Of a stretch of 35,575 bases of DNA, positions 17,132-23,201 are shown piece after piece. The position numbers were made by a program, and so were the translations under genes. Location of the stretch: the IMG/VR virus record IMGVR_UViG_3300048672_000469, positions 1 through 35,575 of that record. One strand, given 5' to 3'. Numbering within the stretch: position 1 is the first letter of the stretch; each line of letters opens with the position of its first letter. The stretch is from a virus. The notes under the pieces were generated by a model. The model ran no database searches and had not been told where the DNA came from. It saw only the letters and a program-made list of their open reading frames with translations.

Positions 17132-17132
17132 C

Positions 17133-17321
17133 ATGATTGCAAAACTTAATAGATTTTGGATTTGGCTTAACAGTCTCGAGATGCCAGAGAATAAACCATA
17201 CTATAAAATGCGGCAAGAAAGGCAAGCAGAAATTCGTGCATTGCAACTTGCGTTGATACCAACCGACCAAGATATCTTAAATGCTAAACAACGAGCATAC
17301 ATGAAAGAGGGGCACTGGTAA
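17133..17321 (+). CDS. Small hypothetical protein
   Basis: This 62-residue protein starts at 17133, chosen because AGGAC precedes this ATG; the longer reading begins in a non-coding-like stretch. It has Trp-rich start residues (MIAKLNRFWIWLNSLEMPEN) and a charged helical remainder. No family recognised. Its stop overlaps the next start as TAATG. Confidence 0.6.
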   Translation: MIAKLNRFWIWLNSLEMPENKPYYKMRQERQAEIRALQLALIPTDQDILNAKQRAYMKEGHW

Positions 17322-17389
17322 TGGAACACATTCTATTCTTCATCCTGGGCTTAATTGCCTTTCCTGATAAGCCCAAAGACAACGGGTAA
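17321..17389 (+). CDS. Candidate 22-residue membrane peptide
   Basis: The frame encodes MEHILFFILGLIAFPDKPKDNG and starts in a TAATG overlap with the previous gene, with GAGGGG upstream. It has one hydrophobic segment and a charged tail. Its stop codon is the TAA of the TAAATA box at 17387. Coupling and composition support translation; size limits confidence. Confidence 0.42.
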   Translation: MEHILFFILGLIAFPDKPKDNG

Positions 17390-17392
17390 ATA
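17386..17392 (+). promoter_or_regulatory. TAAATA box upstream of a gene-free terminator
   Basis: GGTAAATATAA is followed within 90 bases by a strong terminator with no gene between. It would therefore produce only a short RNA (17398-17483). Confidence 0.5.
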
Positions 17393-17397
17393 TAATT

Positions 17398-17483
17398 AAC
17401 CCTTACCTTAGGGACCGTGATAGTTGCATCCAAGCAGGCGTCACATTAGAAAACCCCTACTTGCAATTTAGGGGTTTTCTTTT
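17398..17483 (+). ncRNA. Candidate small RNA between TAAATA box and terminator
   Basis: The transcript would be about 86 nt. It can form a hairpin from GTGA to TCAC (around 17417-17444) with an inner TGC/GCA pairing, then the terminator stem. There is no reading frame with a ribosome site. The same arrangement (box, about 80 nt, terminator) recurs at 20301-20393. No known family recognised. Confidence 0.42.
17449..17483. terminator. Intrinsic terminator between convergent units
   Basis: GAAAACCCCTA (17449-17459) and TAGGGGTTTTC (17469-17479) pair perfectly over 11 bp with a nine-base loop and TTTT after the right arm. The A-rich left arm gives a T-rich end on the other strand too, so it may act on both the rightward and leftward clusters. 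Confidence 0.88.
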
Positions 17484-17493
17484 GACTAAGTGA

Positions 17494-17616
17494 TTAGTTA
17501 AACCACTCACGACTCACACGATACATTTTCTTTTTGTATTTCTTCGCTTGTTTTAACCAGTAGCCACTTGGTACTTCATGAAGCATCGCCCAATAACAGG
17601 TTATTCTTCTATTCAT
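17494..17616 (-). CDS. Small basic protein, last gene of leftward cluster A
   Basis: This 40-residue protein begins MNRRITCYWAMLHEVPSGYW and continues Lys/Arg-rich. GAGGA lies about six bases before the ATG, which overlaps the previous stop as ATGA. No family recognised. Tight coupling to the upstream gene and terminator placement just downstream support a real gene. Confidence 0.62.
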   Translation of the reverse strand: MNRRITCYWAMLHEVPSGYWLKQAKKYKKKMYRVSREWFN

Positions 17617-17867
17617 TTTGTCCTCGCATCGTTAATTTTATTCACCCATCGAATAACATCGTCATATGTTACAAAGAAACCTACAGGTTCATTATCTAAT
17701 AATACATCTCCACCTAACGAGAAAGAGAGATTATCTGGACAATTATATAGTTCAATGCCCGGTTCTCCTGATTCAACATCGGACATCGAATTCCAAAACA
17801 TTTTAGTCCCATCTTTCTTTGTCCCTACTACTGCAAGGTGCATTACCGCTCGTGAGATATGACTCAT
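17613..17867 (-). CDS. Hypothetical protein, cluster A
   Basis: This 84-residue acidic protein has a beta-rich middle (MFWNSMSDVESGEPGIELYN) and ends YDDVIRWVNKINDARTK. The start overlaps the stop of the 47-residue frame upstream as TAATG, with GAGAG as ribosome site. The ending INDARTK recalls the TNDARV ending of the gene at 18421-18804, so the last residues may be related. No known family. Confidence 0.7.
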   Translation of the reverse strand: MSHISRAVMHLAVVGTKKDGTKMFWNSMSDVESGEPGIELYNCPDNLSFSLGGDVLLDNEPVGFFVTYDDVIRWVNKINDARTK

Positions 17868-18010
17868 TATTGCACTCTCGCGTCGTTGGTTCTACTAAGC
17901 AACTCACTGAACATCTTGCCAGTGAGAGCATCATATTCACCCACTGCACGTATCGCTATAATGTAACACCACGATACTGACACACTGGTATGTCCCTTTC
18001 TATTAAACAT
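17867..18010 (-). pseudogene. Chimeric 47-residue frame carrying a duplicated 3' gene end
   Basis: The frame starts MFNRKGHTSVSV and then, from SWCYIIAIRAVGEYDA to DARVQ, repeats the C-terminus of the gene at 18421-18804. Over the homologous 102 bp (17874-17975 against 18428-18529) I count six differences, all synonymous. The first 14 residues overlap the gene at 17956-18126 in another frame, and there is no clear ribosome site. It is best read as the remnant of a paralogous gene whose end still couples to the next start. A functional mini-protein is possible. Confidence 0.55.
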
Positions 18011-18126
18011 GCTGATCTGATTAACTTCTCTGTTTTTGATAATCTTAAGTCTGTTATGCCGAACTTTCGTACCATATCGTACAATTCATTCTTACCATTT
18101 GATATTTCATCTATTGTTATTTTCAT
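17956..18126 (-). CDS. Small hypothetical protein, cluster A
   Basis: This 56-residue protein starts at 18126 because GAGGAGATAGA precedes MKITIDEISNGKNELYDM; an earlier ATG at 18171 lies inside the upstream gene. The same leader GGAGATAGAATG occurs before the gene at 18403, suggesting local duplication. The last residues (CQYRGVTL) run into the duplicated segment in a different frame, so the original C-terminus may have been replaced. No family recognised. Confidence 0.6.
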   Translation of the reverse strand: MKITIDEISNGKNELYDMVRKFGITDLRLSKTEKLIRSACLIERDIPVCQYRGVTL

Positions 18127-18139
18127 TCTATCTCCTCGT

Positions 18140-18403
18140 TTATTTAGTGTAGAATTTAACCCATCTCTCATATGATACTGGTGTTAGTTTTACTGAGTAG
18201 GTATCTGGTTCATAGTTGTTAAATGTTCCCCACCCACTTCTTGTCGTTGATATCAATTTACCTTTATGGACTATTTGATTTTCATCTTTGGGTATCTTAT
18301 CTTCTTTAAGAAGTTTCGCATACATAGAATGTGCTTCATCTATGTTACCATCTTCATCTCTTGCTAATAATCTATCTGTTGTTGTGTCATATCGTATGTT
18401 CAT
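18140..18403 (-). CDS. Hypothetical protein, cluster A
   Basis: This 87-residue protein has AAGGAGATAG before its ATG. It begins MNIRYDTTTDRLLARDEDGN and has a conserved-looking end, SVKLTPVSYERWVKFYTK. No membrane segment and no recognised domain. Seventeen bases separate it from the upstream gene, within the same leftward run. Confidence 0.7.
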   Translation of the reverse strand: MNIRYDTTTDRLLARDEDGNIDEAHSMYAKLLKEDKIPKDENQIVHKGKLISTTRSGWGTFNNYEPDTYSVKLTPVSYERWVKFYTK

Positions 18404-18420
18404 TCTATCTCCTTGTTATA

Positions 18421-18804
18421 TTAACTAACTCTCGCATCATTGGTTCTACTAAGCAACTCACTGAACATCTTACCAGTGAGAGCGTCATATTCACCCACTG
18501 CACGTATCGCAATAATATAACACCACGATCCATTTTCGTCAATGAAGAACGCAATGCTGCGGGGTATGTATGAATAGCCCTCTGGCACGCATGTTAGCAC
18601 AGCATCAACAATAGCATCTACCGGTTTAACGGCAAAAAACAGGTTGATTTGTGCGGTTTTTAGCACCATAACCGCGGCACTTGGCATCGTAGCACTATGC
18701 TCGGTTAGATGCGTGTCTAAACGGTTCAAAATTTCGAGTTCTTTTTCCGTAAGCACATGCCGTGGCTTGTATTGCTTGTTGAATAGTTTAGTTAACCATT
18801 TCAT
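18421..18804 (-). CDS. Hypothetical protein with a duplicated C-terminal segment
   Basis: This 127-residue protein is basic at the start (MKWLTKLFNKQYKPRHVLTE) and then mixed, with a hydrophobic central beta region. It starts in an ATGA overlap with the GIY-YIG gene. Its last 34 codons are repeated as a fragment 554 bases further along the cluster (17874-17975), with only synonymous differences. That indicates that both copies were under protein-level selection while they diverged. No known function. Confidence 0.72.
   Translation of the reverse strand: MKWLTKLFNKQYKPRHVLTEKELEILNRLDTHLTEHSATMPSAAVMVLKTAQINLFFAVKPVDAIVDAVLTCVPEGYSYIPRSIAFFIDENGSWCYIIAIRAVGEYDALTGKMFSELLSRTNDARVS
18428..18529 (-). 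repeat. 102-bp coding segment duplicated at 17874-17975
   Basis: The two segments align without gaps at 96 of 102 positions. The six differences fall at third codon positions (Asn, Asp, Gly, Asp, Ile and Tyr codons) and change no residue. Confidence 0.85.
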
Positions 18805-19223
18805 TTTAGATCCTTTATTTTCTGCTTGAGCATCGCCACTTTAGCCTTTGCTTTGTCTGCTTTGATTTTCTTATTTGCATTTCGTTTTGCACTATTAAGT
18901 TTCTTTAATAGTGTTCCACGAGTTTTGTATTTGCCCTTCAGCCCGCCACACATTTGATTTAGGCACATTGGGTCATAAAGGGCTTCATGTGGAACAAGCA
19001 ACTCCTCACAATCGTATGCTTCCGTTTCAGTAGCAAATGTCTGTAATAACACAGTGGTCCAAGTATCCCACGCATAATCGGGTAGTTGAAGCGATAACTT
19101 AAATGCTATCCCACTTCCTTTGTATGTGCCATTTAGCACGTTAGCAGTTTTCGCCTTACCAGTGTAATATAGCCCGGTTGGGTGCGTAGTTTTATAACAA
19201 CACCACTCAAGTGTTAGGTTCAT
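18801..19223 (-). CDS. GIY-YIG-type endonuclease, possibly a homing enzyme
   Basis: This 140-residue protein shows the features of phage GIY-YIG nucleases: Y10-KTT followed by LYYTGKAK (YIG position), then NGTYKGSG (usually DGY.GSGK), a candidate metal-binding Glu at 73 or 74 in AYDCEELLV, and a CLNQMCGG segment matching the usual YN...GG. The helix Arg seen in many members is not obvious (Lys 42 is near), so activity is uncertain. The C-terminus is a lysine-rich helix, likely DNA binding. Such free-standing enzymes cut related phage genomes and spread their own locus. It is coupled to the next gene by ATGA. Confidence 0.75.
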   Translation of the reverse strand: MNLTLEWCCYKTTHPTGLYYTGKAKTANVLNGTYKGSGIAFKLSLQLPDYAWDTWTTVLLQTFATETEAYDCEELLVPHEALYDPMCLNQMCGGLKGKYKTRGTLLKKLNSAKRNANKKIKADKAKAKVAMLKQKIKDLK

Positions 19224-19326
19224 ATATCACTACCTGTTGATGATTTTTAGCATAGATGCTTATGCTACTAAGCATAACCGGGAACATTACTAATAATGTT
19301 ATTAACACAAATAATTTAAGTTTCAT
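19207..19326 (-). CDS. Candidate 39-residue membrane or secreted peptide
   Basis: The frame begins MKLKLFVLITLLVMFPVMLS and ends in a short polar tail. AAGGA lies five bases before the ATG at 19326. It overlaps the end of the zinc-finger gene and the start of the GIY-YIG gene. The Lys-flanked hydrophobic stretch looks like a signal peptide or single membrane span. It fills the only gap in cluster A, which favours a real gene. Confidence 0.55.
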   Translation of the reverse strand: MKLKLFVLITLLVMFPVMLSSISIYAKNHQQVVIYEPNT

Positions 19327-19924
19327 CTTTATCCTTTGCTTCTTTTGCAAGTCTACGTGCTTTCTGCTTTCTAAACATATCGGCTTTCTGTTCTGGTGTT
19401 AGTCTTGCATAACGCTCACGTTCTTTGGCTAATCTATCTGAATGCTTTTCTTCAGATGTTCTTGTATCTAATAGACGCTTTGTTCTCGGTGGTCTTGCTT
19501 CACCTGGCTCACGTGGTGGGCGAGGATGCTTCTCTTTATATCTGGCATACACCTCACGTGACTTTTCTTTACGTTCCTCAGGTGTCATTGAGAACCACTT
19601 AGATGAGTTTTTCTTTGCAATGACAGCCTTACGCTCTGGCTTTGCATTATACTTGGATGTATATTCTTTTACCTTATCTTTGTTTCTTGCATTCCAACGC
19701 ATTGATGCTGCAACTGCTCCTGCTGCTTTCTCTTCTGGAGTTCTCTTTGGTGGCTTTGGGTTGATTAGGTAGATGTATAACTCATCTTGAGTTAGTCCCA
19801 ACTTATCACCTTTGTTGCACATCATGCAGGTGCGGTCAACGTGGCGTAAGTTTGTTCCATCTTCCTTTTGATGACCATGACGCCTACATGGCTTTCCCCA
19901 AAATAGTTTATCCTTTGTTATCAT
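19316..19924 (-). CDS. Zinc-finger/HNH-like basic protein, cluster A
   Basis: The 202-residue protein has an N-terminal Cys/His knuckle, GKPCRRHGHQ followed by NLRHVDRTCMMC, a pattern seen at the N-terminus of phage endonuclease VII/HNH-type homing enzymes. The rest is highly charged and helical (TPEERKEKSREVYARYKEKH), with no complete HNH or endonuclease VII active site visible. It may be a DNA-binding relic or a recombination-associated protein. Its start overlaps the end of the upstream NUMOD-type gene by 17 bases. Confidence 0.7.
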   Translation of the reverse strand: MITKDKLFWGKPCRRHGHQKEDGTNLRHVDRTCMMCNKGDKLGLTQDELYIYLINPKPPKRTPEEKAAGAVAASMRWNARNKDKVKEYTSKYNAKPERKAVIAKKNSSKWFSMTPEERKEKSREVYARYKEKHPRPPREPGEARPPRTKRLLDTRTSEEKHSDRLAKERERYARLTPEQKADMFRKQKARRLAKEAKDKDET

Positions 19925-20201
19925 ATGTGAATCCCTCTCCTTTGTGTATCTGGTTGTAAATCCACTGAACAGTTTTGCCGTGTGCTACCGCGGCTGCTCT
20001 GACTGATGGAAATGTTCCCAAGGGTGTTGTTAATGCACGAGCATTTATTGCAGCGGCATTAGGCTTATTGACTTTCTCTTTTTGTGTACGAAAGTCAATG
20101 ATGCGTCTTTTGGTATGCAAGTTTATTTCATATTCAGGGATGACTGAATCTTTTCTAACTGCATAACCCTTTATCGCTTCTTCAAACAATTTCTGCTCCA
20201 T
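19908..20201 (-). CDS. NUMOD-type DNA-binding protein, first gene of cluster A
   Basis: This 97-residue protein has a C-terminal module TTPLGTFPSVRAAAVAHGKT followed by a helix (VQWIYNQIH) and GEGFTY. This resembles the NUMOD1/intron-encoded nuclease repeat DNA-binding module. The same outline (.PxGxF, ... I...., GF) ends two proteins in cluster B (29050-29487 and 29925-30338). No nuclease domain is present. It may be a leftover of a homing endonuclease or a sequence-specific regulator. Confidence 0.7.
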   Translation of the reverse strand: MEQKLFEEAIKGYAVRKDSVIPEYEINLHTKRRIIDFRTQKEKVNKPNAAAINARALTTPLGTFPSVRAAAVAHGKTVQWIYNQIHKGEGFTYDNKG

Positions 20202-20219
20202 AGTGACCTTTCGTATTGT

Positions 20220-20225
20220 TATTTA
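20220..20225 (-). promoter_or_regulatory. Leftward TAAATA box before cluster A
   Basis: On the minus strand TGTAAATAAC lies 18 bases before the ATG at 20201. No convincing -35/-10 pair is seen nearby; a CATAAT at 20239-20244 lacks a good -35. Cluster A may therefore follow the same control as the rightward units. Confidence 0.4.
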
Positions 20226-20300
20226 CATACATTTATGTATTATGGTGCTCAAATGGCTGAAAAATCGGTTCTTTTTAATATGTCATGTTTTATCAAGATG

Positions 20301-20307
20301 ATAAATA
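20301..20307 (+). promoter_or_regulatory. TAAATA box before a short RNA
   Basis: GATAAATATTG lies in the divergent gap and is followed 50-90 bases later by a terminator without a gene. Confidence 0.5.
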
Positions 20308-20312
20308 TTGTT

Positions 20313-20393
20313 GTATTCCTTGCACAACTGAAATACACGCGGCTGGGGAGTCGCAACTAACCCGTATCAGATTCTATTTGATGCGGGTTTTTT
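20313..20393 (+). ncRNA. Candidate small RNA (about 80 nt)
   Basis: Between the TAAATA box and the terminator the sequence can fold a compact hairpin, GCGGCT-GGGG-AGTCGC (around 20338-20353), followed by the terminator stem. There is no reading frame with a ribosome site. The size and architecture parallel the candidate at 17398-17483. Function unknown. Confidence 0.45.
20359..20393 (+). terminator. Intrinsic terminator
   Basis: AACCCGTATCA (20359-20369) pairs with TGATGCGGGTT (20379-20389) over 11 bp including one wobble, followed by TTTT. No rightward gene lies between 20202 and here, so it most likely ends the small RNA. Confidence 0.87.
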
Positions 20394-20403
20394 ATGGGCA
20401 ATG

Positions 20404-20410
20404 ATAAATA
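20404..20410 (+). promoter_or_regulatory. TAAATA box before the large structured RNA
   Basis: GATAAATACAAG lies 11 bases after the terminator T-run, the same arrangement as at 23130 and 32859. Transcription would begin near 20416. Confidence 0.58.
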
Positions 20411-20415
20411 CAAGT

Positions 20416-21080
20416 AGACAAACAAAGTCTCTAAACTGGAAACGCAAGGCGAAATACCCTAAAAGGCCCCGAGTAAAGTGTATCGCAAGGAAATAAACTA
20501 AATGTGCCTAATCAGCATCTTCCGAGCACTTATGTAACGCACCAAGTTACTTTTACTAATAGACTTGGGAGTGGTCTACCATTTTGATTAAAAACAAACT
20601 GTTATGTTCAGTCGCTTAAGAATCCTTTCAAACAACTTGCGTTATAGTGGTGGGGGAACTTGATACTATATGTTTTTAATCAATACAACAAATGCCTGAC
20701 TTAAGAGCGATAGCGAATGCTTACAAGTAGATAGAGCGATAGCGAATATCTACGCAGTGAGCCCGACTGCGCGTAGCGTAGTTCGGCTTTACCCAAAACA
20801 TAATATAAAGTTAATATCAAAAAGTAACAGGGAGCCCTGATCTGGAGATCGAGACAGACAATTCTCTTGCAGAGACATTTGTCATTCGGGCTGCTGCCCT
20901 CATCGAGTTCTCTTATCGCTACGCTCAAGACAACTCAAGGATTGATACTCAAGTCGCTGCGCTCTTCCTTGAGTATCAATCCAAGGGGTAAACCCCAAAA
21001 CCGCTTGAGTCGCTGCGCTACCTCAGCATATTTTGGACGATGCCATCGTAACTCATTTTAGAATCTGCCGACCTGCCCAA
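20416..21080 (+). ncRNA. Large structured non-coding RNA candidate (about 650 nt)
   Basis: No long frame fits, but stems are dense. TTGATTAAAAACA (20584-20596) pairs perfectly with 20671-20683. An AGCCC...GGGCT junction (20833-20892) encloses GATC-TGGA-GATC and TCTCT-TGC-AGAGA. A 29-base hairpin with 12 of 13 pairs spans 20760-20788. A perfect 15-bp stem pairs 20939-20953 with 20968-20982, followed by GGGG-TAAA-CCCC (20985-20996). Three successive hairpin loops carry TCGCT(A/G)CGCT (20916, 20954, 21010). A 15-base sequence AGAGCGATAGCGAAT occurs twice (20704, 20733) and could pair with those loops. Size and phage context recall the GOLLD/ROOL class of large ornate RNAs; I cannot confirm the family. 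A mini-frame MCLISIFRALM (20502-20537) with an AAGGAA site lies inside. Confidence 0.7.
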
Positions 21081-21083
21081 CGA

Positions 21084-21090
21084 ATAAATA
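21084..21090 (+). promoter_or_regulatory. TAAATA box before the methyltransferase gene
   Basis: AATAAATATAG is 27 bases before the ATG. The ribosome site and start (CAAAGGAAACTAAATGA) are identical to those of the S74 fibre gene at 3625, which also has a TAAATA box. Confidence 0.58.
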
Positions 21091-21117
21091 TAGATGTATT
21101 GCTACAAAGGAAACTAA

Positions 21118-22335
21118 ATGAATACAAAACAAATCACAGCGGGTGATAACTTCACTCTGCACCTTGGCGATAACCTCGCAACTCTTAAAGCCTACCCTGA
21201 TAACACATTTGACTCTATCGTCACTGACCCGCCGTATGGCATTGACTTTTTAGGTAAAAAGTGGGACTCACATACGGGCACAGTTGAACTATACAAAGAA
21301 TGTCTACGAGTGCTTAAACCCGGTGGATACTTACTTGCATTCAGTGCAGCAAGAACATATCACAAACTTGCTTATTCAGTTGAGTTAGCAGGTTTTGAGA
21401 TACGCGATCAACTAATGTGGCTTTACAGCAGTGGCTTTCCAAAAGCACAGGACATTGGTAAGGCGATTCAGAAACGATTAGGCGTTAAAGAAACTGTGGC
21501 CCACAAATACAATAAGCCCGGTGTGGCTAATTCAAATGATGTATTCTACACAGAAAACCCACAACAAACTGTATGCACAGATGATATTGCTAAAGAATGG
21601 GAAGGATTCAAGACAGCACTCAAACCAGCACACGAGCCAATCGTTATGGCACGCAAACCATTCAAAGGTAGCACCATTGATAATGTGTTAAAGAACGGTT
21701 TAGGTGCTATGAACATTGATGCTACGAGAGTGCCGTGGGTTGATGATCAGCCAAAGCCACAACCACTCAACGGTAATGGTGGTGTAATATTTCAAGGCAC
21801 TGGTTACATACCCGCAGATGAAGATGCAGAAATGAGTGTCGTAAGTGACGCCGGTCGCTATCCATCTAATGTCATCGGTGAAGTGGCTGAAGGGTATCAA
21901 AAGTATTTCTACTGCCCCAAGGTTAGCCGCAAAGAGAGGCACAGTGGATTTGAAAAGGAAATAGAAGGTATTCGTTTTGCACCAGAACCCAAAGATGGTT
22001 GTGCTGCTATTATCGAAGGCCACGAAGATCAGCGATGTGGTGATGCTAAGATAACCATCGGTAACAACCACCCAACCGTGAAGCCAGTTGCACTTATGGA
22101 ATACTTAATCAAATTGGTAACACCACCGTCTACACCTACTCTACAACGCAAAGTCTTGGACCCGTTTAACGGTAGCGGCTCAACTGGTATGGCTGCAACT
22201 AAATTAGGTCACTACTACACCGGATGTGAGTTGGACCCTAAGTATATTGCCATCAGTGAGAAAAGGATTGAAGCGTGGAATGCACCTGAACCAGAAGATA
22301 ACCCACTACCCGATGACCTTTTCGGCGATATTTGA
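21118..22335 (+). CDS. DNA methyltransferase, beta-class N4-cytosine/N6-adenine
   Basis: This 405-residue protein carries DPPYG at residues 37-41 (catalytic motif IV) and PFNGSGSTGMAA near residue 350 (AdoMet-binding motif I), followed by CELDPKYI. The order DPPY then FxGxG marks the beta class. KPGGYLLAFSA and QLMWLYSSGFPKAQDIG are further conserved blocks. The region between (about residues 120-300) would hold target recognition. It would methylate phage DNA, most likely against host restriction; no partner nuclease is nearby. Cys/His residues in the middle (YFYCPKVSRKERHSG) are typical of this phage subfamily. Confidence 0.93.
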   Translation: MNTKQITAGDNFTLHLGDNLATLKAYPDNTFDSIVTDPPYGIDFLGKKWDSHTGTVELYKECLRVLKPGGYLLAFSAARTYHKLAYSVELAGFEIRDQLMWLYSSGFPKAQDIGKAIQKRLGVKETVAHKYNKPGVANSNDVFYTENPQQTVCTDDIAKEWEGFKTALKPAHEPIVMARKPFKGSTIDNVLKNGLGAMNIDATRVPWVDDQPKPQPLNGNGGVIFQGTGYIPADEDAEMSVVSDAGRYPSNVIGEVAEGYQKYFYCPKVSRKERHSGFEKEIEGIRFAPEPKDGCAAIIEGHEDQRCGDAKITIGNNHPTVKPVALMEYLIKLVTPPSTPTLQRKVLDPFNGSGSTGMAATKLGHYYTGCELDPKYIAISEKRIEAWNAPEPEDNPLPDDLFGDI

Positions 22336-22361
22336 CCTATTCGAGCCACTTAGTATATAAT
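22332..22361 (+). promoter_or_regulatory. Sigma70-type promoter (TTGACC-18-TATAAT)
   Basis: TTGACC (22332-22337) overlaps the methyltransferase stop codon and TATAAT (22356-22361) is a perfect -10. A TAAATA box follows at 22368, so the two downstream genes may be expressed both early and late. Confidence 0.72.
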
Positions 22362-22366
22362 AAGTG

Positions 22367-22373
22367 ATAAATA
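22367..22373 (+). promoter_or_regulatory. TAAATA box downstream of a sigma70-type promoter
   Basis: GATAAATACTATT lies seven bases after the TATAAT and 21 bases before the ATG at 22394. Confidence 0.55.
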
Positions 22374-22393
22374 CTATTGATAGTAAGGAAACT

Positions 22394-22564
22394 ATGCGTA
22401 TTAATCTAAAAGTATCATTTGCTGATAAAGATAAAGTTAAGTGGCTCGGAGCAAAGTGGGACATCGCCCGCAAATGCTGGTATATCACTAACCAAGAAGA
22501 TCTAAGACCATTCTTACCTTATATGGATCTAAACCCCAAACTAACGCAAAGGAAGAACAAATGA
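22394..22564 (+). CDS. Small DUF5710-like protein
   Basis: This 56-residue protein starts at 22394, chosen for GTAAGGAAACT before the ATG. The pattern INLKVSFADKDKVKWLGAKW followed by WYIT matches the short module I know as DUF5710 (VPF.EKD.AK.LGA.WD...K.WYV). This module often accompanies phage or plasmid DNA-processing proteins, but its function is unknown. It couples to the next gene by ATGA. It is predicted to be early because of the TATAAT promoter. Confidence 0.8.
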   Translation: MRINLKVSFADKDKVKWLGAKWDIARKCWYITNQEDLRPFLPYMDLNPKLTQRKNK

Positions 22565-23037
22565 AAACAGTTAAGTACAAGATTAAAGAAAACAATGCTA
22601 ATACAGAATACCGCGAAGTAAGCAAAGAAGATAAGGAGTGGGTACTATCTCAAGCACAACGTATAAGCAACTTAGCAGATGACTGCGCTAAAAGCACCAA
22701 CCAAGATATCTTAGATGCTGGCAGAGAACTCACTAAGACACGTAAAGAACTTATTAGACAAGGCACCGGTACATTAAACAGTGTAAAGACATTAGTAGAC
22801 GGTGTTATAAAGAATATGGTCCAAGGTGGTCAAAGAGACTTTAGTGATAGAACATGTAAAGGACTTCAAGGCGCATTTAAGATAGCAAGTGAAGTATTTA
22901 ATACTATCGAAGAAGTAGAGTGGGAAGAAAGCACAACTCTTAGAAACGATCCATATACGATGGACCCTATTCAAACAACACTAAGTGATCTGTGGGATAC
23001 TCAAGTTTACGAAGTGACTGTTAAGAGAAAGCGATAA
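22561..23037 (+). CDS. Hypothetical helical protein
   Basis: This 158-residue charged protein is largely helical (EWVLSQAQRISNLADDCAKS, ELTKTRKELIRQ) and ends with basic VKRKR. No catalytic motif is recognised. It shares an operon and promoter with the DUF5710-like gene and is closed by a terminator about 55 bases later. A DNA- or RNA-binding early protein is possible. Confidence 0.75.
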   Translation: MKTVKYKIKENNANTEYREVSKEDKEWVLSQAQRISNLADDCAKSTNQDILDAGRELTKTRKELIRQGTGTLNSVKTLVDGVIKNMVQGGQRDFSDRTCKGLQGAFKIASEVFNTIEEVEWEESTTLRNDPYTMDPIQTTLSDLWDTQVYEVTVKRKR

Positions 23038-23092
23038 GTAAGTATGCAGAGTTGTTAACTGCGTGTAAAAATCCTTCCTCCTTGAAGCGTGG

Positions 23093-23122
23093 TGCCCCGA
23101 CTTAATCCATCGGGGCATTTTT
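23093..23122 (+). terminator. Intrinsic terminator
   Basis: TGCCCCGA (23093-23100) pairs perfectly with TCGGGGCA (23110-23117), followed by TTTTT. It ends the operon 22394-23037 and is immediately followed by a TAAATA box. Confidence 0.9.
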
Positions 23123-23128
23123 ACGATT

Positions 23129-23135
23129 ATAAATA
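23129..23135 (+). promoter_or_regulatory. TAAATA box before the packaging genes
   Basis: TATAAATACAAG is the closest match here to the T4 late core TATAAATA. It lies seven bases after a terminator T-run and 67 bases before the terminase small-subunit gene. Confidence 0.65.
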
Positions 23136-23201
23136 CAAGCATCAGTAACTTATTTTGAGCCTGATAACAAGAGTGGCATCCAAATTGGACCACATTGGAT
23201 T

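Noticed and set aside
20416-21080. Group I or group II intron
   Set aside because: It does not interrupt a gene, and I could not find the conserved catalytic core or domain V elements.
20313-21080. tRNA genes within the non-coding region
   Set aside because: No cloverleaf with a TTCGA-type T-loop and matching acceptor stem was found.
21118-22335. Restriction-modification system
   Set aside because: The methyltransferase has no adjacent restriction nuclease or specificity subunit; it looks like an orphan phage enzyme.
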